Positions 34,948 through 44,043 of a stretch of DNA of 47,206 bases are shown one piece after another. Position numbers and translations under genes: made by a program. The DNA comes from Gracilimonas sp. (GTDB taxonomy: Bacteria; Bacteroidota; Rhodothermia; Balneolales; Balneolaceae). The stretch's first letter is position 1. Each line of letters opens with the position of its first letter. The notes below the pieces were generated by a model. The model was not told the DNA's origin. It saw nothing but the letters and a program-made list of their open reading frames with translations, and ran no database searches. The DNA lies in contig JAKURD010000023.1 in the NCBI GenBank assembly GCA_022450045.1, forward strand, positions 1 through 47,206, given 5' to 3'.

Positions 34948-36111
34948 TCAGTTGCCTATATAATTAGAAACTTCAGTAGTTACCACACGGCTGTATTTAT
35001 TTTGTTTTACTGCATCTGCTGCTGCCATTTTTGCATAATTTTCACCCTGACAATCATATTGAAAATGTATATTACCGGAGATATCGATCTCAATAGGTTG
35101 ACCGTCATAGCCTTCTGTATGTCCTACTAATACATTCCCATTAATTCTAGGGGTACCCCTCCCCGTAAAATTATAAGCATCTTCAAATATGATCAAACCA
35201 TTCCAGTCGAAGTTACCGTTCATAGATAAGCTTGCTGCATCTGGATCTGTACAATTAGAGTCGCAATATTCCATATAGGCACCAGCTTTTACAACAAGTA
35301 TTCCAAAGCCTTCTTTTTGCTTCCCATTCAATCTCATATGGTCATCTACAAAGAATACTCCGGGTTGATCAGCAGTCCCTAATGGGTCTCCCCAATCACC
35401 GGATAATCTTGTAGCACCCGGTGAATTGAGCAGACGGGCAATAAGCTCATCAGTGGGCTGATAGTTAAGGTTGGGATCAACATCATATTTGGGGTCTGCA
35501 TCTACATCAATATTTTGAAGATCTCCCAACTTACCGTCGCTACCGGAGGTTACTGTTACTCCCGCTTTAGATTCCTCTTGGCCGGGGCCACAAGCAGTGG
35601 GGGAATTACCGCTAATGGATGCACTACCGCCGGCTGAAAAGCTATACATATCCGGATCAGCAGCAAAGGTCATGGCTCCCTCAAAACCTGGTACTAAAGA
35701 GCTAAAGCTTTCTTTTAGATAAAGGCTTACTACTTCTACCGTGATCGAATCTGTTTCACCACCTTTTTGAATATATTGAGTGGCATTTGAAACAATTCGT
35801 ATAGAGTCAGATTGCCAGAAACCGTTGCCGGCAACATCGTTTAGAGTATCAATATATAGATCGAATTCCCGGCCTTCAATAGATCCTGTCCATGGATTAT
35901 CCTTATGATAAGTGGTAAGGAACAAATCATCCTGATTTATTTCCTGCATAGCTAACTGAATGGCGGAGTGTGCCGTATTTTTAGCCATAGTAAATTCAGC
36001 ATAGTCCACATTATTCTGTGTAAGCAGCTTTCCCTGCTGAGAGGTACTCATGCTTATAAAGCCCATGGAAATAAGGACGGCTGAACATATTATTAACATT
36101 GCTCTTCCCAT
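34948..36111 (-). CDS. Single-helix secreted protein, PilX-like, of unknown function
   Basis: A 387-residue protein whose first 25 residues (MGRAMLIICSAVLISMGFIS) form one hydrophobic helix at the extreme N-terminus, then an amphipathic helix (NTAHSAIQLAMQEI) as in type IV pilin-like proteins of the PilX class. The remainder is beta-rich with Ser/Gly repeats, two cysteine pairs (ACGPGQEE; CDSNCTDPD) and stretches such as MNGNFDWNGLIIFEDAYNFT near residue 300. I see no G/A-x4-E prepilin cleavage motif of the classical kind. It is the last of three genes with the same N-terminal plan. Confidence 0.55.
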   Translation of the reverse strand: MGRAMLIICSAVLISMGFISMSTSQQGKLLTQNNVDYAEFTMAKNTAHSAIQLAMQEINQDDLFLTTYHKDNPWTGSIEGREFDLYIDTLNDVAGNGFWQSDSIRIVSNATQYIQKGGETDSITVEVVSLYLKESFSSLVPGFEGAMTFAADPDMYSFSAGGSASISGNSPTACGPGQEESKAGVTVTSGSDGKLGDLQNIDVDADPKYDVDPNLNYQPTDELIARLLNSPGATRLSGDWGDPLGTADQPGVFFVDDHMRLNGKQKEGFGILVVKAGAYMEYCDSNCTDPDAASLSMNGNFDWNGLIIFEDAYNFTGRGTPRINGNVLVGHTEGYDGQPIEIDISGNIHFQYDCQGENYAKMAAADAVKQNKYSRVVTTEVSNYIGN

Positions 36112-36133
36112 AATAGATCACCTAATTGTTTAA

Positions 36134-36763
36134 TTAATTCGCCAGATTGCCTGGAGAAAATCTTTTTTCCCACCCGGAGCGGATATACCGACTGTTTCCC
36201 GTAAAACCTATATTTAAAGGTTCCGGGCTTTGTAGTTCTAATGCGATATAAATTTGTCTTACGGAATCTCTCTTTGCTGCACCAACCGGTGTTGGTAAAA
36301 ATTCACCGTCTTCCGGCAGTGTAGATAAACCAAACTCGTCAAAATACCATATTCGAAAGCGGGTGACTCCTAAATTAATATCCGTAACTTCTGTAGTACT
36401 ATTTACTTCTACAGTACGTCTCAAGATCACATCATTTGGGTTCTGAGTCTCCGTTACCGGTTCATTAGTTAATTCCCAGGTAATTAATTCAGGGTTCCCT
36501 GCTGAAAATTTGTCCAGCTTTCTGTAGAACTGAATTCTATTCGAGTCAGCAATGGTCAGGATACTGTTGGTAGTACTTGTAAGGTTATACCCCATATTAG
36601 GAAAATCATCATAGATCATGTCAGTGACTGTCGATGTTTTCTCCCTGGTAAGTTGAGTTAATGTTAATTCAACACTGCTGTTCGAAACACGCATGTTCAT
36701 CATTAACATTGAAACAAGGATGATCCCGGCTATAACGTAACTTGCAATAAGTCCTGCATTCAT
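36134..36763 (-). CDS. Single-helix pilin-like protein
   Basis: A 209-residue protein with an N-terminal helix (GLIASYVIAGIILVSMLMMN) and a following region (RVSNSSVELTLTQLTREKTS) that could continue the helix, as in pseudopilins. The rest is a beta-rich domain with few aromatic residues. It lies 22 bp upstream of the 387-residue gene and 12 bp downstream of the 171-residue gene. The family is not recognised. I infer that the three form one envelope or pilus-like complex, from shared plan and operon position only. Confidence 0.55.
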   Translation of the reverse strand: MNAGLIASYVIAGIILVSMLMMNMRVSNSSVELTLTQLTREKTSTVTDMIYDDFPNMGYNLTSTTNSILTIADSNRIQFYRKLDKFSAGNPELITWELTNEPVTETQNPNDVILRRTVEVNSTTEVTDINLGVTRFRIWYFDEFGLSTLPEDGEFLPTPVGAAKRDSVRQIYIALELQSPEPLNIGFTGNSRYIRSGWEKRFSPGNLAN

Positions 36764-36775
36764 ATCTTTTTCCTT

Positions 36776-37291
36776 TTAGTCAGCATAATAATTACGGATA
36801 AATTCAAGCCGATAGTTTTTTAGATTCCCTGCATTATCTCTTAAAAACTCACTGGTAATAGTAACTATAATTTTTTTGAAGGTAGATTTAGCCGAAACAG
36901 GCAGCATGGTATTCTCGTCCAAATACACCACCTCCACATTGATCTCAAAATTTCCGTGTTGGGTACGGGCAATTTCAAAATGTCCGTCATAGTCATCAAA
37001 ATCGTTGTAATATCTTCTGGAACCCTCACCATCGGTGCCTAAGCTATTGTGTCCAGTAAAATCTCCGGGAATGTTAGCAGGAGGCAGGTTTTTCCCAACC
37101 GTTACCTGATCAAATTCTTTGGTATGAGCTTCCTCTATAATTTCCTGTCCCAAAGCAATAACTTCCTGCTCCAGTTCTCCATCAATTTGCATCACCGTAT
37201 TTCGGTGGATCATAAGGTTGGCATTCAACAAGATCATTGAAAAAATGATCATGGCTGCCATTGTTTGTAAGAGTTCACTATAACCTACCAT
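36776..37291 (-). CDS. Single-helix pilin-like protein, first of three
   Basis: A 171-residue protein starting MVGYSELLQTMAAMIIFSMI. After the short polar leader, residues 9-30 are hydrophobic, followed by an amphipathic helix with DGELEQEVIALGQEIIEEA. A beta-rich C-terminal part includes FEINVEVVYLDENTMLPVSA and VTITSEFL. The layout matches TadE- or pseudopilin-like minor components, but no motif proves it. The upstream AT-rich region 37292-37460 should contain the promoter of the three-gene unit. Confidence 0.55.
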   Translation of the reverse strand: MVGYSELLQTMAAMIIFSMILLNANLMIHRNTVMQIDGELEQEVIALGQEIIEEAHTKEFDQVTVGKNLPPANIPGDFTGHNSLGTDGEGSRRYYNDFDDYDGHFEIARTQHGNFEINVEVVYLDENTMLPVSAKSTFKKIIVTITSEFLRDNAGNLKNYRLEFIRNYYAD

Positions 37292-37462
37292 AATGTTGAA
37301 TCCTGATTGTGATATACTATTAAAATATTAAAAAATCTTAACATTAAGAAATTATCTTTCTAACAAGAGGATCTCTTTCAGCTATTGTTACGAATTAACT
37401 ATGAAAACAGCTTAGATAACTACAAATTAGATTTTCTTATTCAATGCTAAGTTGATTAATCT
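37292..37462. other. AT-rich upstream region of the pilin-like operon
   Basis: No gene is visible. The stretch is rich in A and T (for example TATTAAAATATTAAAAAATC near 37309) and should carry the promoter for the gene starting at 37291. No exact promoter motif was found. Confidence 0.4.
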
Positions 37463-37706
37463 AACGTGAATTCGATATAAAGAATTTTAAAATAACTGCA
37501 AGATCCATCAGATCAGGAGGCAGGGTACACATTCCCGAACTCGATCTGATGGAAACCCCATCTGATCGATGGGGCAAGCGCAGGGTGTTGGATTAGGATA
37601 AGGAAAAGACGCAGGAACCCAAATCAAACAAACGGTCAGATGGGCTCGGAGCCATCAGACCGTGCCTCAAAGGTTTTGATGAGGATAATTATCTCGAACT
37701 CATGTT
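37463..37706. mobile_element. MITE-like element with 18-bp terminal inverted repeats
   Basis: A 244-bp non-coding unit. Its ends, AACGTGAATTCGATATAA on the left and TTATCTCGAACTCATGTT on the right, are inverted repeats with 15 of 18 positions matching. The 5 bases outside both ends are AATCT, a candidate target duplication. Inside are GATC-containing palindromic parts (CCCCATCTGATCGATGGGG) and the core CAAATCAAACAAACGGTCAG shared with the copy at 26671-26910; a diverged form is in the copy at 47011-47206. It has no ORF and would need a transposase in trans. Confidence 0.7.
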
Positions 37707-37709
37707 AAT

Positions 37710-39120
37710 CTATTTAATCAGACTCATCTTTTTGGTGAAAACCCCATCCTGGGTTATAAGGCGGTAAATATATACCCCGCTTGCAAGGTTTCGGGCATCC
37801 CAGGTTATTTCATGGAAATCAGCGGGTAGATTTTCATTGACTAAGTCGGCGACCTTGCGTCCCAGTATATCGTACACACTGAGCCTCACGGCCCCTTCCA
37901 AAGGCAGTGCAAAGCGAATGGTAGTAGTAGGGTTAAAAGGATTAGGATAATTATTGTATAACTCGAACTCATCGGGCAGCCCATCAGCATCTGCACCCGG
38001 GTGGATGTGAAGCTGAAATCGTGCATCGGTATTCGAAGATGTTTTTAAATTTGAAGAAGAAATATTTCTAAGCTTGAAATTTTCTATCGCATTATGAAGC
38101 GTTTCTTTCTGAGCACTCTGCGCTAAGGAAAAAGTATAAGATTCATTATCCTTGAGGTTAATTTCTTCTACGATTTGTGTGTCCTCAAGAATCAGGGTCC
38201 ATGCATTAGGGACATCCCCAAACTCCGGCCAACTGATCGTATAGTTTCCACTTAACGGGACTCCGTCAGTAAATCCACCTACATGAATGGGAATGGATAT
38301 TTCTATACCGAACCCTCTGGCGAGATTATTGATAGCGAGTTCAGTGCCATCTTTGAGTGTAGTATAAAACTCAAGGTATGACCGGGTATCAAAAGGGAGT
38401 AAGCGATATGCATCTCCTTTTCAAAGCCATCGGTTGTCAGCTTCATTCCTATCGCAGCAGGTTCTCTATATGATTTCCCATAGAATGTACCGCCGGCGGT
38501 TTTTGAGCTTTTATTAACACGTAAAGAAGGCGTTCCGTTGCCGTTGGCCTTGACCCAAAAAGCCTGAAAAGGCTTGACCTCACCACTGCCAAGAGATCCT
38601 GAGATTCCATTCCAGTCCAAATAATCATTGGTAGATGGGTCCCAGACATAGATCACATTATCCATATTTGTTTTGGTCCAATTCCCATCATCCCATCGAA
38701 TTGGTAGTCGTCGCGTAAAAGAGTCTGGTTATCCCCGTTAGGAGTAAAACTGAAAGCCGTAGCATTCGTTACCTCCTGAGCACTATCAAGGTAAAAATAG
38801 TGCGGCCATCCCCACTGTGGTTACAGAGGTGCCGCTCGTTGAACCATCATTACATTAGCTGTAGTATCACTAAGGTCACTATCCATATGTAATACCATTT
38901 GGTAACCGGAATTCCACGTTGTATTCACAGATTGACTCGTAGTTTGGCTGGCATTGCCATAGTAAATAAAAAATTCAGTGTCGGCGGGGCATTCAGGGTT
39001 AGGAAGCGGGTCCAGAATAAAATTTCACCGATAATAGCATTATAAGATTCCAACTCGTGGTCAGGTACGGTCGACTCATCTGCTGTTGTGAAGGTGATAT
39101 TATATCCATTGGAACCTGAG
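37710..39120 (-). pseudogene. Decayed T9SS-exported surface protein gene
   Basis: Several frames together encode a relative of the intact protein at 39381-43043. The oldest part (about 38830-39120) reads as a DUF2341-like domain with frameshifts, for example FFIYYGNASQTT and YQMVLHMDSDLSDTTAN in one frame. The next part (38303-38700) has WDDGNWTKTN and VIYVWDPSTNDYLDW. At about 38414 there is a deletion and frame change: the frame from there on reads DAYRLLPFDTRSYLEFYTTL and runs 234 codons to the TAG at 37710. Its end is a T9SS sorting domain (VYDILGRKVADLV, SGVYIYRLIT, KKMSLIK). The start of the gene is missing. Confidence 0.8.
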
Positions 39121-39380
39121 CTCGATTATTGGTAGCTTAAAAATGCCTAAAAAGTCATCCCTGCGAAGGCAGGGATCTTATTATTGCCAGTAATTCAATC
39201 ATAGATACGTAAAAAACAATTAGATTTCGGGCATTCGCCGCAAAATGACCATTTTGCCTATAATAGAACCTACTTTTTAATCGAACTCAGATTAATATAA
39301 AATGTAAGATGCTAAACTTATGGATCATTAGCTATTCCTAATCAGCATTAAAAGATTCAATAATACCGGAAAAATGATCT
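39121..39380. repeat. Repeat-rich gap between the pseudogene and the intact surface protein
   Basis: It holds the palindromic repeat at 39154-39177 (ATCCCTGC, GAAG loop, GCAGGGAT) and the repeat of units X and A at 39226-39287, ending in TTTTTAATCGAACTCAG, also found at 26612-26660. No gene and no clear terminator are visible. Confidence 0.65.
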
Positions 39381-42300
39381 TTATTTGATGAGTGTCATTT
39401 TTTTAGATACCACTTTGTTATTAGTAATCAAGCGATAAATATAAATTCCGCTTGAATACCGAGAAGCATCCCAGGTAAAGGTATGAGTTCCGGCCGGTAG
39501 TTCTCCATTGACGAGGGTTGTTACTTCTCTTCCAAGAATATCATAAATAGTAACACTGGCAACACTTTGAATTGGAAGATTAAACTGAATGTTAGTAGTA
39601 GGGTTAAAGGGATTAGGATAGTTTTGCTGAAGCTGAAATTTCTTGGGTAAATCATTGGCATCAGATCCGGGTTCTATTCTCAAAAGAAATCTGCTGTCAG
39701 TTCCTGAAGCTTTTGTAGTAATTTTTGGTTTGCTGCCTAATTCTTTATTCGGAGAACGCTTTCCCTGAGTTCCTTTAAAAGAAAACAAATACGTACTTTC
39801 ATCCAAAATATTTGTCTCAGAACCGGCTTTAGTATCTACCAAGTATACTGACCAACCCTGAGGGATGTTCTCGATATTCTCAAATAAAAAATGCAGTTCT
39901 TTATCTACGGAATACCCTTTTTCATATACATCTACAAAGAGTGGAATTTCAATAGGGATACCGAAGTGCCTTGGTAAATTATTTATTGAAAATCTTGTAC
40001 CATCTTCAGTAATAGAAGAAAAATCCAGATACGATGGAATTCCTGGAGGGGGAACTAATCGGTAAGCATCGCTTTGATCTTTATTGAGACGTGCATTCTC
40101 CGAAAACATAAAATGAGTAGATGTTTTATTATCATCATCGGATATTGAAATTGAAAACTTTGCAACAGAATTTTTTGGGGAATTGGTTCTTTTTCCCACA
40201 AAAGTACCACCGTTTTTTTTAGCATTTTCTTCTACTATTAATGATGGAGAAGCCGCATTCACTTTTACCCAAAATCCCTGAAAAGGAGAAATTAATCCAG
40301 CTCCAAGATCACCCGTTGTTCCATTCCATGTTTTATACTGATTAGTAGTATAATCCCAAATATAGATGGTGTTATCAACATTGGTTTTGGTCCAGTTTCC
40401 GGCATCATCCCAATCAATAGTAGCCGCATATGGATTTCCAATAAGATTCCACCCGGAATCAGCTGCCGGGGTGTAGGTAACTCCAAAATTTACCGAGCCG
40501 GAGTGTTCTTGTCCATCAACAGTAAGGTCAACCGGTAGTGCGGTGTTATAACGTGAATCAGCTGCTATGTCTCCAAATACGTACGTATATAATCCCACTC
40601 CTTTTGGTATTGAAGCAGAGGCACTTGATGGGGCTCTCCAGCGCTGATTGTCGGTACCCGAGTATGATTCCAGGTAGTACAATACATTAGGTTGAAGGCT
40701 ATCCTGAGGGGTGTTACCTAAAGAAGAACCTGAATAGCCTTGGGTTTCTATAGCGTCAAAAAAATCGTTAAAATCTGAAGCAAGGGGAGAGGAGAACAAA
40801 CGCCACCCGTTTGAGCCGGATATAGTTTGTTTGATCCTTAATTGACCTGAACTTATTGATTTGGTATTGGCAATCAGGTTATTTCCAGATTCAATAATAA
40901 AAGTACCGGAAGTTAAAGAAAGGGTGCCTGTTACTTCTACATCGGCATTAATAGTAACACCAGAAGCATTGTCAATGGTTAAATCGTTGACGTTTAAAGG
41001 CAGGCCCGATCCGGTGATTTGAGCACTTACTCCGTTATAGGTGTATGAGCCGGAAGCCCCAAATGAACGTGTAGAAGTTTGAATATTTCCGGTTGATCCC
41101 GAAGCACTGATGCCACTATCTGAACCAATTTTTAAGGTACCGATAGTTACCTGAAAAGTACCGCTTCCTGTAATTGATTTTGTTCCTGTGGTTAAAACTC
41201 CTCCGCTGCCAACTCTTAATGTTGAGCTTACATTTACCTGAACGGAAGTTTGGTTGACTATTGAGGTAGAGCTTGCGATTGTAACTACATCTCCATCACC
41301 AACAATAACAGTAGCATTATTGGTATTTCCAGGATTAGAAGTTGCAGCAGAACCTCCGTGTCCTGTAGTTGACCAAGTACTATTTGTGCTCCAGTTACCA
41401 GATTGACGACTATAAAATATCAGGTTAGCTTTTTTAAATCGTTTTTTGTGATTGGTAGAAATAGTGCCATTATCAGTACTTTGAAGATTATTTATAGTAA
41501 TCTCATATTCTACATTCTCAACAATAGTAGAAATCGTGAGGGTCACTTGTTTACTGTTACCCCCGGTGTTTAAAACGGCATTACTGATTGAAACAGAGGC
41601 CGAGTTACTTACCCTGCGGATACTATAATTACCGATCGTTTCTGCTTGTGCTTCCTTCATCGCTTTGTTAAATGTAATAACCACGGAAGTAAGATTTGGA
41701 GCTATAGCAGAGACTACGAATGGATTCGGACTGGCAATGGCATCTTCATCACCTTGAATATCACCTTGTACATCGATTTTATCATCTCCGTTAACATCCA
41801 CTCCACCGCCATCTTCCACAACTAAATTATTTTCTATGATAATAGTATTATCAGATCCTCCGTCTGTGTTTAATACAGCTCCAGAATCAACTACTACATT
41901 ATAAAATGTGACATCCCCGTTAGAGTTAACTGTTTGCGTGGAATCTCCACTAAAGGTCACTGTACTTGAGTCGGCAGCAAAATTACTTCCGTTTTGGACT
42001 GTAAAATCTCCTTGCAAGTTGATATTAGAGTTTCCAGCATTCACTGTTCCACCAGAAGTAAATGAAGCACCCCCACCTACATTAAGGTTTCCACTATTTA
42101 AATTAAAACTTCCCCCGCTGCTTAAATTGGCATTCCCGGTAATATTGATGGTTCCGTTATCTATAGTTAAATTACCATTACTGGTAAAATTTGCATCACC
42201 TGTAACTGTAACAGTAGCATCTTCCGCATTGAAAAAACCGCTGCTTTTTACTTCAAGATTATCATTAATAAATACATTTCCATCTCCCAGATTTACGGTT

Positions 42301-43043
42301 CCATTATTTCCTACAAATGTTTGTCCGTTGAACGTGATTGTTCCTGAGTCAAGATTTAAAATTCCGCCGCTTCTTACATCTACACCGCCGTTAAATGTAG
42401 TCGTTCCATCATTGCCATTATATGTACCATTAATAATGGAATTTCCATTGATTACTACTGAGCCATTTTCGGCATTAAAGGTATCACTGTTCGACACATC
42501 AAAGTCACCGAAAACTGTAAATATTCCGCTGCCGACATTGATTGTTCCGATTATTTCAGCGGATACATCTTCGGATGACGTTCCTACCGTAAAACTTCCA
42601 TTAGTGATGTTGATGACTGACTGTGCTGAGTTCAGATTTAAGTTATTCTGACCTCCGGTTGTAGCCGTCATTTTAAGGTGACCGTTTACAATATGTAAAA
42701 TTCCTGCACCACTTAAAGTAAAATCATCGGTAATGGTAACAGTAGCATTATTTCGAATGGTAAGTTCATCCCCGGGGTTTGAGTACCACTGGTTTATGGT
42801 AACCGAACGCACTGTAACATTGGAGGTAATTACCGGATAGGGCGTCGTATTCGCACGTAGAGAAACTGTTTGACTAGGCCCGGGTACCCCTGAAGGATTC
42901 CAGTTACCGGCTACATGCCAGGAAGAGTCAACCGCTCCGGTCCATATTTTATCCTGGGCAAAAACATTCACCGCACCTGCCATTACAATGAACAGGCTGG
43001 TAAATAGAATTAGTATGTTTGTTTTGAATGATTTCAAGTACAA
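39381..43043 (-). CDS. Large repetitive surface protein with T9SS sorting domain
   Basis: A 1220-residue secreted protein with a signal peptide (cleavage near FAQD at 30). Residues about 35-460 contain many copies of a short beta-strand repeat such as GNLTIDNGTINITGNANLSS, spaced about 20-25 residues, probably a beta-helix. A Big_5/SbsA-like Ig domain follows at about 470-565 (NPFVVSAIAPNLTSVVITFN), then a second repeat zone with RSGNWSTNSTWST. From about 760 onward come a conserved module (WNLIGNPYAATIDWDDAGNW) and, at the end, a type A sorting domain: YPNPFNPTTNIQFNLP, YDILGREVTTLV, SGIYIYRLIT, KKMTLIK. This sends it to the surface through T9SS. A structural or adhesive role is inferred. 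Confidence 0.85.
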   Translation of the reverse strand: MYLKSFKTNILILFTSLFIVMAGAVNVFAQDKIWTGAVDSSWHVAGNWNPSGVPGPSQTVSLRANTTPYPVITSNVTVRSVTINQWYSNPGDELTIRNNATVTITDDFTLSGAGILHIVNGHLKMTATTGGQNNLNLNSAQSVINITNGSFTVGTSSEDVSAEIIGTINVGSGIFTVFGDFDVSNSDTFNAENGSVVINGNSIINGTYNGNDGTTTFNGGVDVRSGGILNLDSGTITFNGQTFVGNNGTVNLGDGNVFINDNLEVKSSGFFNAEDATVTVTGDANFTSNGNLTIDNGTINITGNANLSSGGSFNLNSGNLNVGGGASFTSGGTVNAGNSNINLQGDFTVQNGSNFAADSSTVTFSGDSTQTVNSNGDVTFYNVVVDSGAVLNTDGGSDNTIIIENNLVVEDGGGVDVNGDDKIDVQGDIQGDEDAIASPNPFVVSAIAPNLTSVVITFNKAMKEAQAETIGNYSIRRVSNSASVSISNAVLNTGGNSKQVTLTISTIVENVEYEITINNLQSTDNGTISTNHKKRFKKANLIFYSRQSGNWSTNSTWSTTGHGGSAATSNPGNTNNATVIVGDGDVVTIASSTSIVNQTSVQVNVSSTLRVGSGGVLTTGTKSITGSGTFQVTIGTLKIGSDSGISASGSTGNIQTSTRSFGASGSYTYNGVSAQITGSGLPLNVNDLTIDNASGVTINADVEVTGTLSLTSGTFIIESGNNLIANTKSISSGQLRIKQTISGSNGWRLFSSPLASDFNDFFDAIETQGYSGSSLGNTPQDSLQPNVLYYLESYSGTDNQRWRAPSSASASIPKGVGLYTYVFGDIAADSRYNTALPVDLTVDGQEHSGSVNFGVTYTPAADSGWNLIGNPYAATIDWDDAGNWTKTNVDNTIYIWDYTTNQYKTWNGTTGDLGAGLISPFQGFWVKVNAASPSLIVEENAKKNGGTFVGKRTNSPKNSVAKFSISISDDDNKTSTHFMFSENARLNKDQSDAYRLVPPPGIPSYLDFSSITEDGTRFSINNLPRHFGIPIEIPLFVDVYEKGYSVDKELHFLFENIENIPQGWSVYLVDTKAGSETNILDESTYLFSFKGTQGKRSPNKELGSKPKITTKASGTDSRFLLRIEPGSDANDLPKKFQLQQNYPNPFNPTTNIQFNLPIQSVASVTIYDILGREVTTLVNGELPAGTHTFTWDASRYSSGIYIYRLITNNKVVSKKMTLIK

Positions 43044-43340
43044 AATAGGGTTAAATTAATCTGAATTAAAATACAGAAAAAACGGACGATAAATTGATCC
43101 TCTGACGATTATGAGCTATTTATAACGTTAATTAAAAGCTGGTTCTATAGTAAACCTTAATAGTTTTTAATTTGATGATAAATTATTTGCCGGACGCAAG
43201 CTGTACTTGCTATCAAAATCTTTATCCCCGCAAATTGACACTTCAAATTCTTGAATATAAAGAGTAGCTTCAATACAAGTGAATTTTAAGGGTGAACTAA
43301 AATATAATACATAGCTAAGTTGAGTTAATAAATATTATTC
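43044..43340. other. Divergent intergenic region between surface protein and rhamnose operon
   Basis: No gene is visible in this AT-rich 297 bp. It must contain the divergent promoters of the leftward 1220-residue protein gene and rightward rfbA. No palindrome, riboswitch or certain promoter was found. Confidence 0.4.
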
Positions 43341-44042
43341 ATGAAAGGTATCATACTTGCAGGCGGAACCGGCTCTCGGTTATTTCCCTTAACAAAGGTT
43401 ACGAACAAACATCTTCTTCCGATTGGAAATAAACCCATGATCTATCATCCCATTGAAAAATTGACCGAAGTTGGCATTGAAGAGATCCTGATTGTTACAG
43501 GAACCGATCATATGGGGGATGTGGTAAATTTGCTGGGATCAGGGAAAGATTTTGGGTGCCGTTTTACTTACAAGGTTCAGGATGAAGCAGGCGGAATTGC
43601 TCAGGCCTTGGGGCTCGCAGAAAACTTCGCCGGGGATGAGCCGGTAGTAGTGATCCTTGGAGATAATATCTTTGAATCATCCCTTCAAAAAGCAATGGAA
43701 AATTATAATGGAACCGGAGCACAGATCCTCATCAAAGAAGTTCCGGACCCCAAACGCTATGGTGTTGCTGAGTTGGAAGGTGAGTATGTGAAATCGATCG
43801 AAGAAAAACCTGATCATCCCAAATCAAGTTATGTTGTGACGGGTATCTATTTTTATGATTCAAAAGTATTTGAGTGTATTAAAACGCTGAAACCATCCGG
43901 AAGGGGGGAACTTGAGATTACCGATGTAAATAATTTCTACATCCAAAAAGGAGAAATGAAAAGCTCAGTAATGGAAGGGTGGTGGACCGACGCCGGAACT
44001 CCGGAATCCTATCAAATAGCAAACGAGCTGGTGCGGGGTTAA
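43341..44042 (+). CDS. rfbA: Sugar nucleotidyltransferase, probable glucose-1-phosphate thymidylyltransferase
   Basis: Makes dTDP-glucose from dTTP and glucose 1-phosphate, the first step towards dTDP-L-rhamnose. The nucleotide-binding motif is MKGIILAGGTGSRLFPLTKV; KHLLPIGNKPMIYHP, VVILGDNIFE, YGVAELEG, SIEEKPDHPKSSYVVTG and WWTDAGTPESY are also present. At 233 residues it is shorter than the usual RfbA of about 290, lacking the C-terminal regulatory helices, like the compact bacterial type. The name follows from the three other rhamnose genes behind it, the next one base downstream. Confidence 0.9.
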   Translation: MKGIILAGGTGSRLFPLTKVTNKHLLPIGNKPMIYHPIEKLTEVGIEEILIVTGTDHMGDVVNLLGSGKDFGCRFTYKVQDEAGGIAQALGLAENFAGDEPVVVILGDNIFESSLQKAMENYNGTGAQILIKEVPDPKRYGVAELEGEYVKSIEEKPDHPKSSYVVTGIYFYDSKVFECIKTLKPSGRGELEITDVNNFYIQKGEMKSSVMEGWWTDAGTPESYQIANELVRG

Positions 44043-44043
44043 C

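Noticed and set aside
36130..37291. Classical type IV pilus operon
   Set aside because: The proteins have N-terminal helices, but I see no prepilin peptidase motif and no ATPase, platform or secretin gene nearby, so I kept only the description pilin-like.
41908..42651. 247-codon plus-strand frame inside the surface-protein gene
   Set aside because: It is the antisense of repetitive Asn/Gly/Ser-coding sequence, which is naturally free of stops. Proline- and leucine-rich translation without motifs.
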